Shown here: positions 47,488 to 58,456 of the stretch, piece after piece
Layout of the letters: every line of letters begins with the position of its first letter
Numbering within the stretch: position 1 is the stretch's first letter
From: Omphiscola glabra
Taxonomy: Eukaryota; Mollusca; Gastropoda; Lymnaeidae
Direction: 5' to 3'
Assembly: GCA_964017045.1 (NCBI GenBank)
Contig: OZ024794.1
Coordinates: 434,001 to 498,000 of the forward strand
Length of the DNA: 64,000 bases
Program-made: the position numbers and the translations under genes
Notes under the pieces: generated by a model
What the model saw: only the letters and a program-made list of their open reading frames with translations
Told to the model about the DNA's origin: nothing
The model's database searches: none

Positions 47488-50140
47488 GTAGGTCTTGTAA
47501 GACTCCTGTAAGTCTGGTAGGTCTTGTAAGACTCCTGTAAGTCTGGTAGGTCTTGTAAGACTCCTGTAAGTCTAGTAGGTCTTGTAAGACTCCTGTAAGT
47601 CTGGTAGGTCTTGTAAGACTCCTGTAAGTCTAGTAGGTCTTGTAAGACTCCTGTAAGTCTAGTAGGTCTTGTAAGACTCCTGTAAGTCTAGTAGGTCTTG
47701 TAAGACTCCTGTAAGTCTAGTAGGTCTTGTAAGACTCCTGTAAGTCTGGTAGGTCTTGTAAGACTCCTGTAAGTCTGGTAGGTCTTGTAAGACTCCTGTA
47801 AGTCTAGTAGGTCTTGTAAGACTCCTGTAAGTCTAGTAGGTCTTGTAAGACTCCTGTAAGTCTAGTAGGTCTTGTAAGACTCCTGTAAGTCTAGTAGTTC
47901 TTGTAAGACTCCTGTAAGTCTGGTAGGTCTTGTAAGACTCCTGTAAGTCTGGTAGTTCTTGTAAGACTCCTGTAAGTCTAGTAGGTCTTGTAAGACTCCT
48001 GTAAGTCTAGTAGGTCTTGTAAGACTCCTGTAAGTCTAGTAGGTCTTGTAAGACTCCTGTAAGTCTGGTAGGTCTTGTAAGACTCCTGTAAGTCTGGTAG
48101 GTCTTGTAAGACTCCTGTAAGTCTAGTAGGTCTTGTAAGACTCCTGTAAGTCTGGTAGGTCTTGTAAGACTCCTGTAAGTCTAGTAGGTCTTGTAAGACT
48201 CCTGTAAGTCTAGTAGGTCTTGTAAGACTCCTGTAAGTCTAGTAGGTCTTGTAAGACTCCTGTAAGTCTAGTAGGTCTTGTAAGACTCCTGTAAGTCTGG
48301 TAGGTCTTGTAAGACTCCTGTAAGTCTGGTAGGTCTTGTAAGACTCCTGTAAGTCTAGTAGGTCTTGTAAGACTCCTGTAAGTCTAGTAGGTCTTGTAAG
48401 ACTCCTGTAAGTCTAGTAGTTCTTGTAAGACTCCTGTAAGTCTGGTAGGTCTTGTAAGACTCCTGTAAGTCTGGTAGTTCTTGTAAGACTCCTGTAAGTC
48501 TAGTAGGTCTTGTAAGACTCCTGTAAGTCTAGTAGGTCTTGTAAGACTCCTGTAAGTCTAGTAGGTCTTGTAAGACTCCTGTAAGTCTGGTAGGTCTTGT
48601 AAGACTCCTGTAAGTCTAGTAGGTCTTGTAAGACTCTTGTAAGTCTAGTAGGTCTTGTAAGACTCCTGTAAGTCTAGTAGGTCTTGTAAGACTCCTGTAA
48701 GTCTAGTAGGTCTTGTAAGACTCCTGTAAGTCTAGTAGGTCTTGTAAGACTCCTGTAAGTCTAGTAGGTCTTGTAAGACTCCTGTAAGTCTAGTAGGTCT
48801 TGTAAGACTCCTGTAAGTCTAGTAGGTCTTGTAAGACTCCTGTAAGTCTAGTAGGTCTTGTAAGACTCCTGTAAGTCTAGTAGGTCTTGTAAGACTCCTG
48901 TAAGTCTAGTAGGTCTTGTAAGACTCCTGTAAGTCTAGTAGGTCTTGTAAGACTCTTGTAAGTCTAGTAGGTCTTGTAAGACTCTTGTAAGTCTAGTAGG
49001 TCTTGTAAGACTCCTGTAAGTCTAGTAGGTCTTGTAAGACTCTTGTAAGTCTAGTAGGTCTTGTAAGACTCCTGTAAGTCTAGTAGGTCTTGTAAGACTC
49101 TTGTAAGTCTAGTAGGTCTTGTAAGACTCTTGTAAGTCTAGTAGGTCTTGTAAGACTCCTGTAAGTCTAGTAGGTCTTGTAGGACTCTTGTAAGTCTAGT
49201 AGGTCTTGTAAGACTCCTGTAAGTCTAGTAGGTCTTGTAAGACTCCTGTAAGTCTAGTAGGTCTTGTAAGACTCCTGTAAGTCTAGTAGGTCTTGTAAGA
49301 CTCCTGTAAGTCTGGTAGGTCTTGTAAGACTCCTGTAAGTCTAGTAGGTCTTGTAAGACTCCTGTAAGTCTAGTAGGTCTTGTAAGACTCCTGTAAGTCT
49401 GGTAGGTCTTGTAAGACTCCTGTAAGTCTAGTAGGTCTTGTAAGACTCCTGTAAGTCTAGTAGGTCTTGTAAGACTCCTGTAAGTCTAGTAGGTCTTGTA
49501 AGACTCCTGTAAGTCTAGTAGGTCTTGTAAGACTCCTGTAAGTCTAGTAGGTCTTGTAAGACTCCTGTAAGTCTGGTAGGTCTTGTAAGTCTCCTGTAAG
49601 TCTAGTAGGTCTTGTAAGACTCCTGTAAGTCTAGTAGGTCTTGTAAGACTCCTGTAAGTCTAGTAGGTCTTGTAAGACTCCTGTAAGTCTAGTAGGTCTT
49701 GTAAGACTCCTGTAAGTCTAGTAGGTCTTGTAAGACTCCTGTAAGTCTAGTAGGTCTTGTAAGACTCCTGTAAGTCTAGTAGGTCTTGTAAGACTCCTGT
49801 AAGTCTGGTAGGTCTTGTAAGACTCTTGTTAGTCTAGTAGGTCTTGTAAGACTCTTGTAAGTCTATTAGGTCTTGTAAGACTCCTGTAAGTCTAGTAGGT
49901 CTTGTAAGACTCCTGTAAGTCTAGTATGTCTTGTAAGATTCCTGTAAGTCTAGTAGGTCTTGTAAGACTCCTGTAAGTCTAGTAGGTCTTGTAAGACTCC
50001 TGTAAGTCTAGTAGGTCTTGTAAGACTCTTGTAAGTCTAGTAGGTCTTGTAAGACTCTTGTAAGTCTAGTAGGTCTTGTAAGACTCCTGTAAGTCTAGTA
50101 AGTCTTGTAGGACTCCTGTAAGTCTAGTAAGTCTCGGAGT
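47488..50140. repeat. 29-bp minisatellite, ~91 copies, self-complementary unit
   Basis: The unit is GTCTAGTAGGTCTTGTAAGA plus CTCCTGTAA. GTCTT-GT-AAGAC is an inverted repeat, and GACT...AGTC gives a second one. Variants are CTGGT against CTAGT, GTAGTTC and CTCTTG. The block CTAGTAGTTC / CTGGTAGG / CTGGTAGTTC at 47891 recurs at 48413, exactly 18 units (522 bp) later. CTCTTG variants cluster in the right half. Confidence 0.98.
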
Positions 50141-50530
50141 CAGAACGGTCCTGAACAGAAAGTTTAGAAATTCAATCGTCAGAATTTTCTAAATCTGTGT
50201 GGTCCTTCTGGAAATTGTAAACAAAGTTCCGCAATCAGCTGGTTGGGGGGGGGGGGGGGGCGGCAGCACGTGTCACAAAGTTGGTGACGTCATAACAACA
50301 ACAAGGGAGTTATTCAATGCTCACCACAACATTACACCAAGTTGGGGGGGGGGGGGGGGAGGGGAACAAAAACTGACCATACACACAGACTGTCACATTC
50401 AGTACATAACTCAATGCCTGTCTACGATACATAACTCAGGGTGTGCTGTTGTGTCATGATTTTGTTTAGATGAACAACATACTCAATTCAGTTTCACATG
50501 TCAAGCAGTATCAAATATGGATAGCGTAGA
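50141..50530. other. Spacer with two poly-G runs
   Basis: G16 at 50245-50260 and G16 at 50344-50359. No gene recognised. Confidence 0.45.
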
Positions 50531-50532
50531 TC

Positions 50533-50738
50533 TGAAATAGAATGAAAAGATAGGAACCTAGTCTAGCTCTGAAATATAATGTAAAGATATGGACCTAGTC
50601 TAGTTCTGAAATAGAATGTAAAGATAGGAACCTAGTCTAGTACTGAAATAGAATGTAAAGATAGGAACCTAGTCTAGTACTGAAATAGAATGTAAAGATA
50701 TCAACCTAGTCTAGTTCTGGCATAGAATGTAAAGATAT
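50533..50738. repeat. 37-bp minisatellite
   Basis: About five to six copies of CTGAAATAGAATGTAAAGAT plus AGGAACCTAGTCTAGTA. Confidence 0.95.
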
Positions 50739-50915
50739 GAACAGAGGAGATTGAGCAGGGGGCCTGTATACTGAGCAAAGGAATTTACAGCAGTGGTCCT
50801 GTATACTGAGCAGAGGAGATTGAGCAGTAGTCCTGTATACTGAGCAGAGTAGATTGAGCAGACGTCCAACATATCAAGCAGATATTTTTTAGCAGTGGTC
50901 TTGTATAACAAGCAG
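50739..50915. repeat. ~34-bp degenerate repeat
   Basis: About four units with CCTGTATACTGAGCAGAGGA and GATTGAGCAGTGGT. Confidence 0.88.
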
Positions 50916-51575
50916 AAACCAAGATATCCATAGATATTTCTGACAGATGAATTAATAGAGTCTGACCCCAACATTTCCACAGATATTACTGACAGATGAA
51001 GTGATAAGCAAATGCATTTTTATTAATACAATTTTTTAACCATAAAAATGCACAGATCTACAAACGGAGAAAATATTGTGTATCATTGGAGAACGTATAA
51101 ATCCCTCACAAGGCCAGCAGAATCCTTTGATTGAATCCAGTGCAAATAGGAAGAAAGAAATGTGTGTTCCAGGCTATAACCGTTCTTTTGGCTCATTAGA
51201 TTTCTTGATCTCGACAGACTGCCTATTATTTTACGCTTTAGAATATTAGCTGTTTTACTCGTACGGCTATCAGCCATTTTACTCATCAGACTGTCAGATT
51301 TATTACTATTATAAATGTCAACAATTTTACTACCATATTTTTTACCATTCAGACTGCCATCTATCTTACAAGCCCTCACCATGATTAAAACGTTTAAAAA
51401 CAATCTTACATTATAGAGAAAACAATTTTATTATCTGACTTAAATGATTTCAAATGTAGCGAACTTTCAAGTCAAGTTAACCGTGAACTTTCAAGTCAAG
51501 TTAACACTGAATATTTAACGTGAAATGTTGGTCTGTTTATTATTCACAAGCAACGCAAATCTTGGCTCAATTGTA
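50916..51575. other. Low-repeat stretch with small duplications
   Basis: GATATT(T/A)CTGACAGATGAA occurs twice (about 50930 and 50985), and GAACTTTCAAGTCAAGTTAA twice (about 51462 and 51486). A 106-codon minus-strand frame (51083-51403) is Ser/Lys-rich with a decayed internal periodicity of ten to eleven residues. I do not recognise it. Confidence 0.4.
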
Positions 51576-51579
51576 CCCA

Positions 51580-51735
51580 TTGATAGTGAACCCGGAGTTA
51601 TAGACTGATAGTGAACCCGGAGTTTCGACTGATAGTGAAACCGGAGTAAGAGAATGATAGTTAACCCGGAGTAAAAGACAATGAACTCGGTGTAACATAC
51701 ATACGGGCAGCAAAGACAGTGAAGTCGGTGTAATA
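51580..51735. repeat. ~25-bp degenerate repeat
   Basis: About five to six units with TGATAGTGAACCCGGAGT. Confidence 0.85.
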
Positions 51736-51970
51736 GACACACGGACAGCAACTTCAGGTTTCTGTACATCTTGAAATCAGTCGACATTTTAGAGAGTGAA
51801 TCAGTTTAATAGGCTGCATATAACTCGCTATGTTAGCACGTGCAGATATTTTGTGATGTACGACTGGGCGAGTTAGGCATGCTGGTAACAAGCCAATGAT
51901 TTTCCCATCTTAGCGTTCAGCTTTTTAGATTTACGAGAACCACGTGATCTCTGTGCTTTTCTTTTTCTTG
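51736..51970. other. Spacer
   Basis: No feature recognised. Confidence 0.35.
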
Positions 51971-51974
51971 GAAG

Positions 51975-52140
51975 CGCTTTGCCGCGGCAAACCAAGTAAC
52001 ATCCCACAAACTAGAGTGCCGCGGCAAACCAAGTAACATCTCACAAACTAGAGTGCCGCGGCAAACCAAGTAACATCTCACAAACTAGAGTGCCGCGGAA
52101 AACCAAGCAACATCCCACAAACTAGAGTGCCGCGGCACAC
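51975..52140. repeat. 37-bp minisatellite with CCGCGG core
   Basis: Four to five copies of GTGCCGCGGCAAACCAAGTA plus ACATCTCACAAACTAGA. Each copy holds the palindrome GCCGCGGC. Confidence 0.95.
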
Positions 52141-52755
52141 CGGCTGTGGAGCTCTGTTCTAGAAGACTTATGGAGTATCCTCTGGTAACATTATTGACAC
52201 TAGAGAATAGCCAGCTAAATATTGCCTTATTGCATGATGTTAACTTGTGGCTTTCCCCACTTGTTAACATGGCATCCAGTCAGCAAGGGAGGCCGCGGCC
52301 AATAAATTACGAGATGAGATCGTCCCAATCTCCAATGTATGCACCAGCAGGAGGCCTGTGTTAGCACAAGATTATATGATAATGTTAAAGTTGTCAAGGG
52401 AAATTAGAAGCATCATAATGGATAGAGTTAGACATTGTTTAACTCTGATGAATAGACCCAGATATCTAGTTTCAAAATACGTTGTGTCGTCATAAAGGAT
52501 TGTGCTTGATTTGCTGTCAACAAATGTACGCACATTACATAAGTGCGTTGCCATTTCTCAAACAGAATATCTAGCTTTGCACAAGGGTTTCTTCAAAATA
52601 GGTAATATATATCTGTAAACTGTACTTCACCATTAAATTTCACTGAAAATTCAGAATAATGATTTTGTTACAGGCGTGGGGTATAGGAAGAATGATTGAA
52701 AGACTAAGTTGTCATTTGATGATAGGGATTGATTGCCAGTAATGTGCTGTGGACT
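52141..52755. other. Low-repeat spacer
   Basis: No gene recognised. Confidence 0.35.
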
Positions 52756-52757
52756 GG

Positions 52758-53432
52758 ATGATTGAGTGACAAGGTTGTGACATAGATAGAATGATTGAGT
52801 GACAAGGTTGTGACATAGATAGAATGATTGAGTGACAAGGTTGTGACATAGATAGAATGATTGAGTAACAAGGTTGTGACATAGATAGAATGATTGAGTG
52901 ACAAGGTTGTGACATAGATAGAATGATTGAGTGACAAGGTTGTGACATAGATAGAATGATTGAGTGACAAGGTTGTGACATAGATAGAATGATTGAGTGA
53001 CAAGGTTGTGACATAGATAGAATGATTGAGTGACAAGGTTGTGACATAGATAGAATGATTGAGTGACAAGGTTGTGACATAGATAGAATGATTGAGTGAC
53101 AAGGTTGTGACATAGATAGAATGATTGAGTGACAAGGTTGTGACATAGATAGAATGATTGAGTGACAAGGTTGTGACATAGATAGAATGATTGAGTGACA
53201 AGGTTGTGACATAGATAGAATGATTGAGTGACAAGGTTGTGACATAGATAGAATGATTGAGTGACAAGGTTGTGACATAGATAGAATGATTGAGTGACAA
53301 GGTTGTGACATAGATAGAATGATTGAGTGACAAGGTTGTGACATAGATAGAATGATTGAGTGACAAGGTTGTGACATAGATAGAATGATTGAGTGACAAG
53401 GTTGTGATTTAGATAGAATGATGAGTGACAAG
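52758..53432. repeat. 33-bp minisatellite, ~20 near-identical copies
   Basis: GATTGAGTGACAAGGTTGTG plus ACATAGATAGAAT, almost without variation apart from one GAGTAACAAG unit. Unit length is eleven codons, so two overlapping minus-strand frames (231 and 239 codons) are open. These are periodic artefacts. Confidence 0.98.
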
Positions 53433-53734
53433 GATTTGTTGTATGAATAAATAAAAAAAGAGTTATGTTTCCTTGCTCCTTAAAATCCCTACATTATGAC
53501 ACCTAATATGCAGTTCTAGCTCCAGGGTTAGTTGTGAGGGGGGGGGGGGGAGTGGGGGTCAGTCTATATGTTGAATGTGTGATACTCCATAGAACTGGCT
53601 TAAAGACAGAAAAAGGACGTCACTGTGGTGTGATGTGTTGGACAATCTAAACCCCAAGTAACATTGTTTCAAGTCCCCTCTTAAGTCTCTACGGCCCGTC
53701 GTGATGTTTTGACAATGACGGACTGTAATATGAT
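53433..53734. other. Spacer with poly-G run
   Basis: G13 at 53538-53550. No gene recognised. Confidence 0.4.
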
Positions 53735-53842
53735 CTTTTGGAGGACCTATAATATGATCTTTGTAAAAACATGTAATATGCTCTTTAGAATACATGTAAT
53801 ATGATCTTTGTATAGACATGTAATATGATCTTTGTGTTTAGA
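53735..53842. repeat. 24-bp repeat
   Basis: Four to five copies of ACATGTAATATGATCTTTGT plus ATAG. Confidence 0.9.
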
Positions 53843-53869
53843 AATAAATATTGAAACAAGATAGGTTTA

Positions 53870-54168
53870 GGCCTCAAAAAAACGACTGAACATTTACAAG
53901 AGCGCTTCGGCTTAAAACCTGCTTCAGCAAATGATATAGAACAAGAAATAACACATTATTCGAAATTACAAGTGTTCCCGCTACACTGTGTAGCTCTCTT
54001 ACACATAAGAGTACAACCGTAATATATATATATATATATATATATAACGTCTCGTAAATTTCTAGAAAAAATAGCAAAAACTCTCCTCCTCCGGCTGGGA
54101 AAGCAGCCGGCTCATCTATAGAGAGTAAATTAGAACCCTCCAGAAAATAAATTCTTGAAATTGCATCA
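53870..54168 (-). repeat. Dispersed repeat copy B with (TA)n tract
   Basis: 54043-54168 aligns with 44546-44692 (ATAACGTCTCGTAAATTTCT, AAAAACTCTCCTCCTCCGGC, TAAATTAGAACCCTCC). A TA microsatellite is at 54018-54046. On the minus strand 53900-53935 resembles the GAGGAAGG...GCCGAAACG motif at 40781-40915. I suspect a Penelope-like 3' region, but no endonuclease motif is visible. Confidence 0.5.
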
Positions 54169-54214
54169 CCCGATGGAATTCTTCAGAAAAAATCAGAACT
54201 TATCTGTTTATAAA

Positions 54215-54480
54215 AATTCATCTATAATTTCATGTCTATAAATTCATGTATAAATTCATCTGTGTCTATAAATGCATCTATAAATTCATCTATGTCTATT
54301 AATGCAATTATAAATTCATCTATGTCTATAAAAGCATCTTCAATTTATCTATATCTATAAATGTATCTATAAATTCAAATGTGTCTATAAATGCATCTTT
54401 AAATTCATCGGATATATAAATTCATCTATAAATTCATATATAAATACTTATTTGTCTATAAATGTATCTTTAAATGTATA
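54215..54480. repeat. Degenerate TCTATAAATTCATC repeat
   Basis: About twelve units related to TCTATAAATTCATCTATG and TCTATAAATGCATC, with a period of about 22-24 bp. Confidence 0.85.
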
Positions 54481-54487
54481 CTACCTC

Positions 54488-55158
54488 GGGTTAACCAAAA
54501 CACAAAAGGTTCAAAATTCAGCTGCTAGGCTAGTTCTAAGGGTAAAAAACGTGATCATGTCACTCCACTACTCCACTCACTTCATTGGCTTCCTATACAG
54601 GCACGCATTGATTACAAGTTGTCTGTTCTCTGTCCCAACTTTTTCTCAGATTCCTTCCCTTCTCATCTAACCGAACTTCTTTCTGTCTATTCACCCCTTC
54701 GACAGCTTCGCTCCTCCGCAGACACGCGTATCCTGTCCGTTGCTAAGACACGTACTAAAACATATGGTGAACGATCTGTCTCTTTCTGCGCCCCCAAACA
54801 ATGGAATTCTCTGCAAACTACACATTCGCAATATACCAACTACACAGGCCTTCAAAACTGCACTCAAAACACATCTCTTTAAACTGTACTGCCCCGACTG
54901 ATTTCCCACATCCGACCGCTAAACGATGCTGCTGGCCGCCGTCCATGGCTTGTCATGTAAAAGTTCTGGGGTGGATGGTGTGAATATGCATTTGTTTTTG
55001 TTTTGTCTCTATACAGCTGTTCTTTATTACATAAATGTATTTTATATAATTGTCACGATAATGTTTCTTTTGCTAATATTTTTATGTACAGCGAGGTGAG
55101 CCCAGCCCTGGGCTGGATTATTGCACTATATAAGACAACTAATAATAATAATAATATA
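54488..55158 (+). mobile_element. CR1/L2-like LINE, 5'-truncated 3' end
   Basis: Translation gives TQKVQNSAARLVLR, then after a 1-bp shift near 54545 RDHVTPLLHSLHWLPIQARI, FFSDSFPSHLTELLSVYSP, RQLRSSADTRIL, KTYGERSVSFCAPKQWNSL, and after a second shift TQAFKTALKTHLFK. This order is the C-terminal region of CR1/L2-group reverse transcriptase ORFs, downstream of the catalytic core. The 3' end has GAGCCCAGCCCTGGGCTGGA, GCACTATATAAGACAACT and an (ATA)n tail at 55139-55158, typical of this group. The element is dead: no catalytic domain and two frameshifts. It starts right after the TCTATAAATTCATC repeat. Confidence 0.88.
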
Positions 55159-55470
55159 TACTGATGCTGAACCTGATATTTCTGTCTAACACAGAACGAC
55201 CTTCTGGGAGATATCAACTAGTTATCTTGATAGGTTTCGAGATTATTCAAGAAATATTTGATACCATTTGTTGTGGCTAATGTGTCAAGATGAATACCAT
55301 CGACACCCGCCACCATTTCTCTCGGGATCCAGCCCGCGCCATGGTATGGGCAAAACGATCACCCTCGGCGCCCGGTCTGGGTGCACTAACTCAGACATCT
55401 CCCAATACGATTACTTACGGTTGCACGCCATGTCTCAACAAAATGATCTAAGTAACGGCAAGTCGGTCTT
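55159..55470. other. Low-repeat stretch
   Basis: No gene recognised. The 154-codon frame at 55268-55732 is mostly TCTG-repeat translation at its C-terminal half and has no motif at its N-terminal half. Confidence 0.4.
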
Positions 55471-55732
55471 TCTGTCTATGTCTTTATCTGTCTATCAGTC
55501 AGTCTGTATGTTTATTTCTCTGCATCTTTGTCTGCATGTCAGCCAGTCTGTCTGTCTTTCTATTTCTTCGTTATCCCTTTCTATCGGCCAGCCTGTCTAT
55601 CCGCCAGTCTGTATGTTTGTCTATTTCTTAGTCTGTCTGTCTGTCTGTCATTTTTATGTTTATTTCTCTGTATATTTGTCTGCATGTCAGTCAGTCTGTC
55701 GGTCTGCCTCTTTTTCAGTCTGTGTGTGTTAG
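55471..55732. repeat. Degenerate (TCTG)n tract
   Basis: Pyrimidine-rich sequence built from TCTGTCTGTC-like and CAGTCTGT units. Confidence 0.85.
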
Positions 55733-56394
55733 GTAATTCATGTTAGCCCCTAACCCAAAGCTGATCTACTCTTTGTGAAACCTGATATTTAACTAAGGGC
55801 AGAGACGGCTAATTAACCGGATTTCCTCCATTACGCAAAATATTAGTACACACGGCACATACACCGGCATACACCCGAACCCTAAACTATATAAAACCGG
55901 GTCCGGGTATTGAAACCAATAATATAATATAAGCACTTATTGTGTTTCTTATAAATGGGCTACTAGAATACATATTTTGTCAAGTAACTTCAGTAAAGTT
56001 CACGATTTGCAAACGCAATTGTTTGGTGGAAAGTAACTTGTAAATAAAATGGAAAACTGTCTGGCGATTGGTGTGAAACTAAAATGCAAGCTATAGGAAA
56101 CTATAAGACTTTAAAAAAATTGTGTAATTGCTGCGAATTTTGTGCAACTATTTGTCTAAGCAAGATGCATACTTTCCTTTTGCCCATGGCGATGTCTTCA
56201 TAGGATCAATATTTCCTTTCAGATGCTCATCGCTGATGATAATCAGTAGCCAATATCTGTGTATGTGTTTGTGTTAATGTTTGTGTGTTTGTGTAGGAGG
56301 TTGTCATTTATAAGTTATTTAATAACATTTAATAAGTTATTTAATTTAACACTCATGAAGCAATTGACTTAACTGAAGGCTAGGGTGGTGTCAT
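55733..56394. other. Low-repeat spacer
   Basis: No gene recognised. Confidence 0.35.
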
Positions 56395-56712
56395 CATTGT
56401 GATGATATAATTGGTTATGTAATGTAACTAGAGAAATGAGGAATGTGTCACCATATTGATGATATAAATATCTATGTAACTACAGAAAGGCAAGGATGGT
56501 GTCACCATGATGATATAAATATGTATGTATCCGGAGGAAGGCTACTGTGGTGTCACGAAAATGATGATATAAATATTTATGTAACTGAAGGTAGGCTACG
56601 ATTGTGTCACTATAATGATATACATATTTTTGTAACTGAATGAAGGCTAGGAGTGTGTAACCATGATGATACAAATATTTATGTAACTGAACGAAGGCTA
56701 ACGATTTAAAAA
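56395..56712. repeat. ~50-bp minisatellite
   Basis: Six to seven diverged copies with GATGATATAAATATTTATGT, AACTGAAGGAAGGCTA and GGTGTCACCAT. Confidence 0.9.
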
Positions 56713-56749
56713 CTATGAGAACGTTGGCATCATGACAATTATGACTGCT

Positions 56750-58395
56750 ACCTACCAGTGACCATCAAATGCTACCAGCCAGTGACCATCAACTGCTACC
56801 AACCAGTGACCAGCAACTGCTACCAACCAGTGACCATCAACTGCTACCTACCAGTGACCAGCAACTGCTACCAACCAGTGACCATCAACTGCTACCAGCC
56901 AGTGACCATCAAGTGCTACCAACCAGTGACCATCAACTGCTACCTACCAGTGACCATCAACTGCTACCTACCAGTGACCATCAACTGCTACCTACCAGTG
57001 ACCATCAACTGCTACCAACCAGTGACCATCAACTGCTACCAACCAGTGACCATCAACTGCTACCAACCAGTGACCATCAACTGCTACCAACAGTGACCAG
57101 CAACTGCTACCTACCAGTGACCATCAACTGCTACCAACCAGTGACCATCAACTGCTACCAGCCAGTGACCAGCAACTGCTACCAACCAGTGACCATCAAC
57201 TGCTACCAACCAGTGACCATCAAATGCTACCAACCAGTGACCATCAACTGCTACCAACAAGTGACCATCAACTGCTACCAACAGTGACCAGCAACTGCTA
57301 CCTACCAGTGACCATCAACTGCTACCAACCAGTGACCATCAACTGCTACCAACCAGTGACCATCAACTGCTACCAACCAGTGACCATCAACTGCTACCAG
57401 CCAGTGACCATCAACTGCTACCTACCAGTGACCATCAACTGCTACCAACCAGTGACCATCAACTGCTACCTACCAGTGACCATCAACTGCTACCAACCAG
57501 TGACCATCAACTGCTACCAGCCAGTGACCAGCAACTGCTACCAACCAGTGACAATCAACTGCTACCAACCAGTGACCATCAACTGCTACCAACCAGTGAC
57601 CATCAACTGCTACCAACCAGTGACCATCAACTGCTACCAACAGTGACCAGCAACTGCTACCTACCAGTGACCATCAACTGCTACCAACCAGTGACCATCA
57701 ACTGCTACCAACAGTGACCAGCAACTACTACCAACCAGTGATCATCAACTGCTACCAACCAGTGACCATCAACTGCTACCAACCAGTGACCATCAACTGC
57801 TACCAGCCAGTGACCATCAACTGCTACCAACCAGTGACCAGCAACTGCTACCAACCAGTGACCATCAACTGCTACCTACCAGTGACCATCAACTGCTACC
57901 AACCAGTGACCATCAACTGCTACCAGCCAGTGACCAGAAACTGCTACCAGCCAGTGACCATCAACTGCTACCAACCAGTGACCATCAACTGCTACCAACC
58001 AGTGACCAGCAACTGCTACCAACCAGTGACCATCAACTGCTACCAGCAAGTGACCATCAACTGCAACAACCAGTGACCTAACAACTGCTACCAGCCAGTG
58101 ACCAGCAACTGCTACCAGCTAGTGACCAGAAACTGCTACCAACCAGTGACCATCAACTGCTACCAACCAGTGACCAGCAACTGCTACCAACCAGTGACCA
58201 TCAACTGCTACCAGCCAGTGACCAGAAACTGCTACCAACCAGTGACCAGCAACTGCTACCAGCCAGTGACCATCAACTGCTACCTACCAGTGACCAGCAA
58301 CTGCTACCAGCCAGTGACCAGCAACTGCTACCAACCAGTGACCATCAACTGCTACCAGCCAGTGACCAGAAACTGCTACCAGCAAGTAACTAGCA
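56750..58395. repeat. 24-bp minisatellite, ~69 copies
   Basis: ACCAACCAGTGACCATCAAC plus TGCT. Common variants are CAGC for CATC and CTACCAG or CCAGCCAG for CCAACCAG. Four units have a 1-bp deletion (CCAACAGTG at about 57088, 57279, 57638 and 57709), each followed by GACCAGCAACTGCTACC. These shift the plus-strand INCYQPVT frame, so it is seen as several ORFs. Confidence 0.97.
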
Positions 58396-58456
58396 AAACT
58401 AACACAAATAGTAGATCCACCCCACGCTTGAAGTTTCTTAGAGTTATAGATTAGAG

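Noticed and set aside
47488..50140. CRISPR-like array
   Set aside because: Units are head-to-tail without variable spacers, the genome is eukaryotic and there are no cas genes. The same holds for the other arrays.
52704..53431. 231- and 239-codon minus-strand ORFs
   Set aside because: Two overlapping frames of the same 33-bp repeat, neither with a recognisable domain.
55268..55732. 154-codon plus-strand ORF
   Set aside because: The second half is the translation of a degenerate TCTG tract and the first half has no motif.
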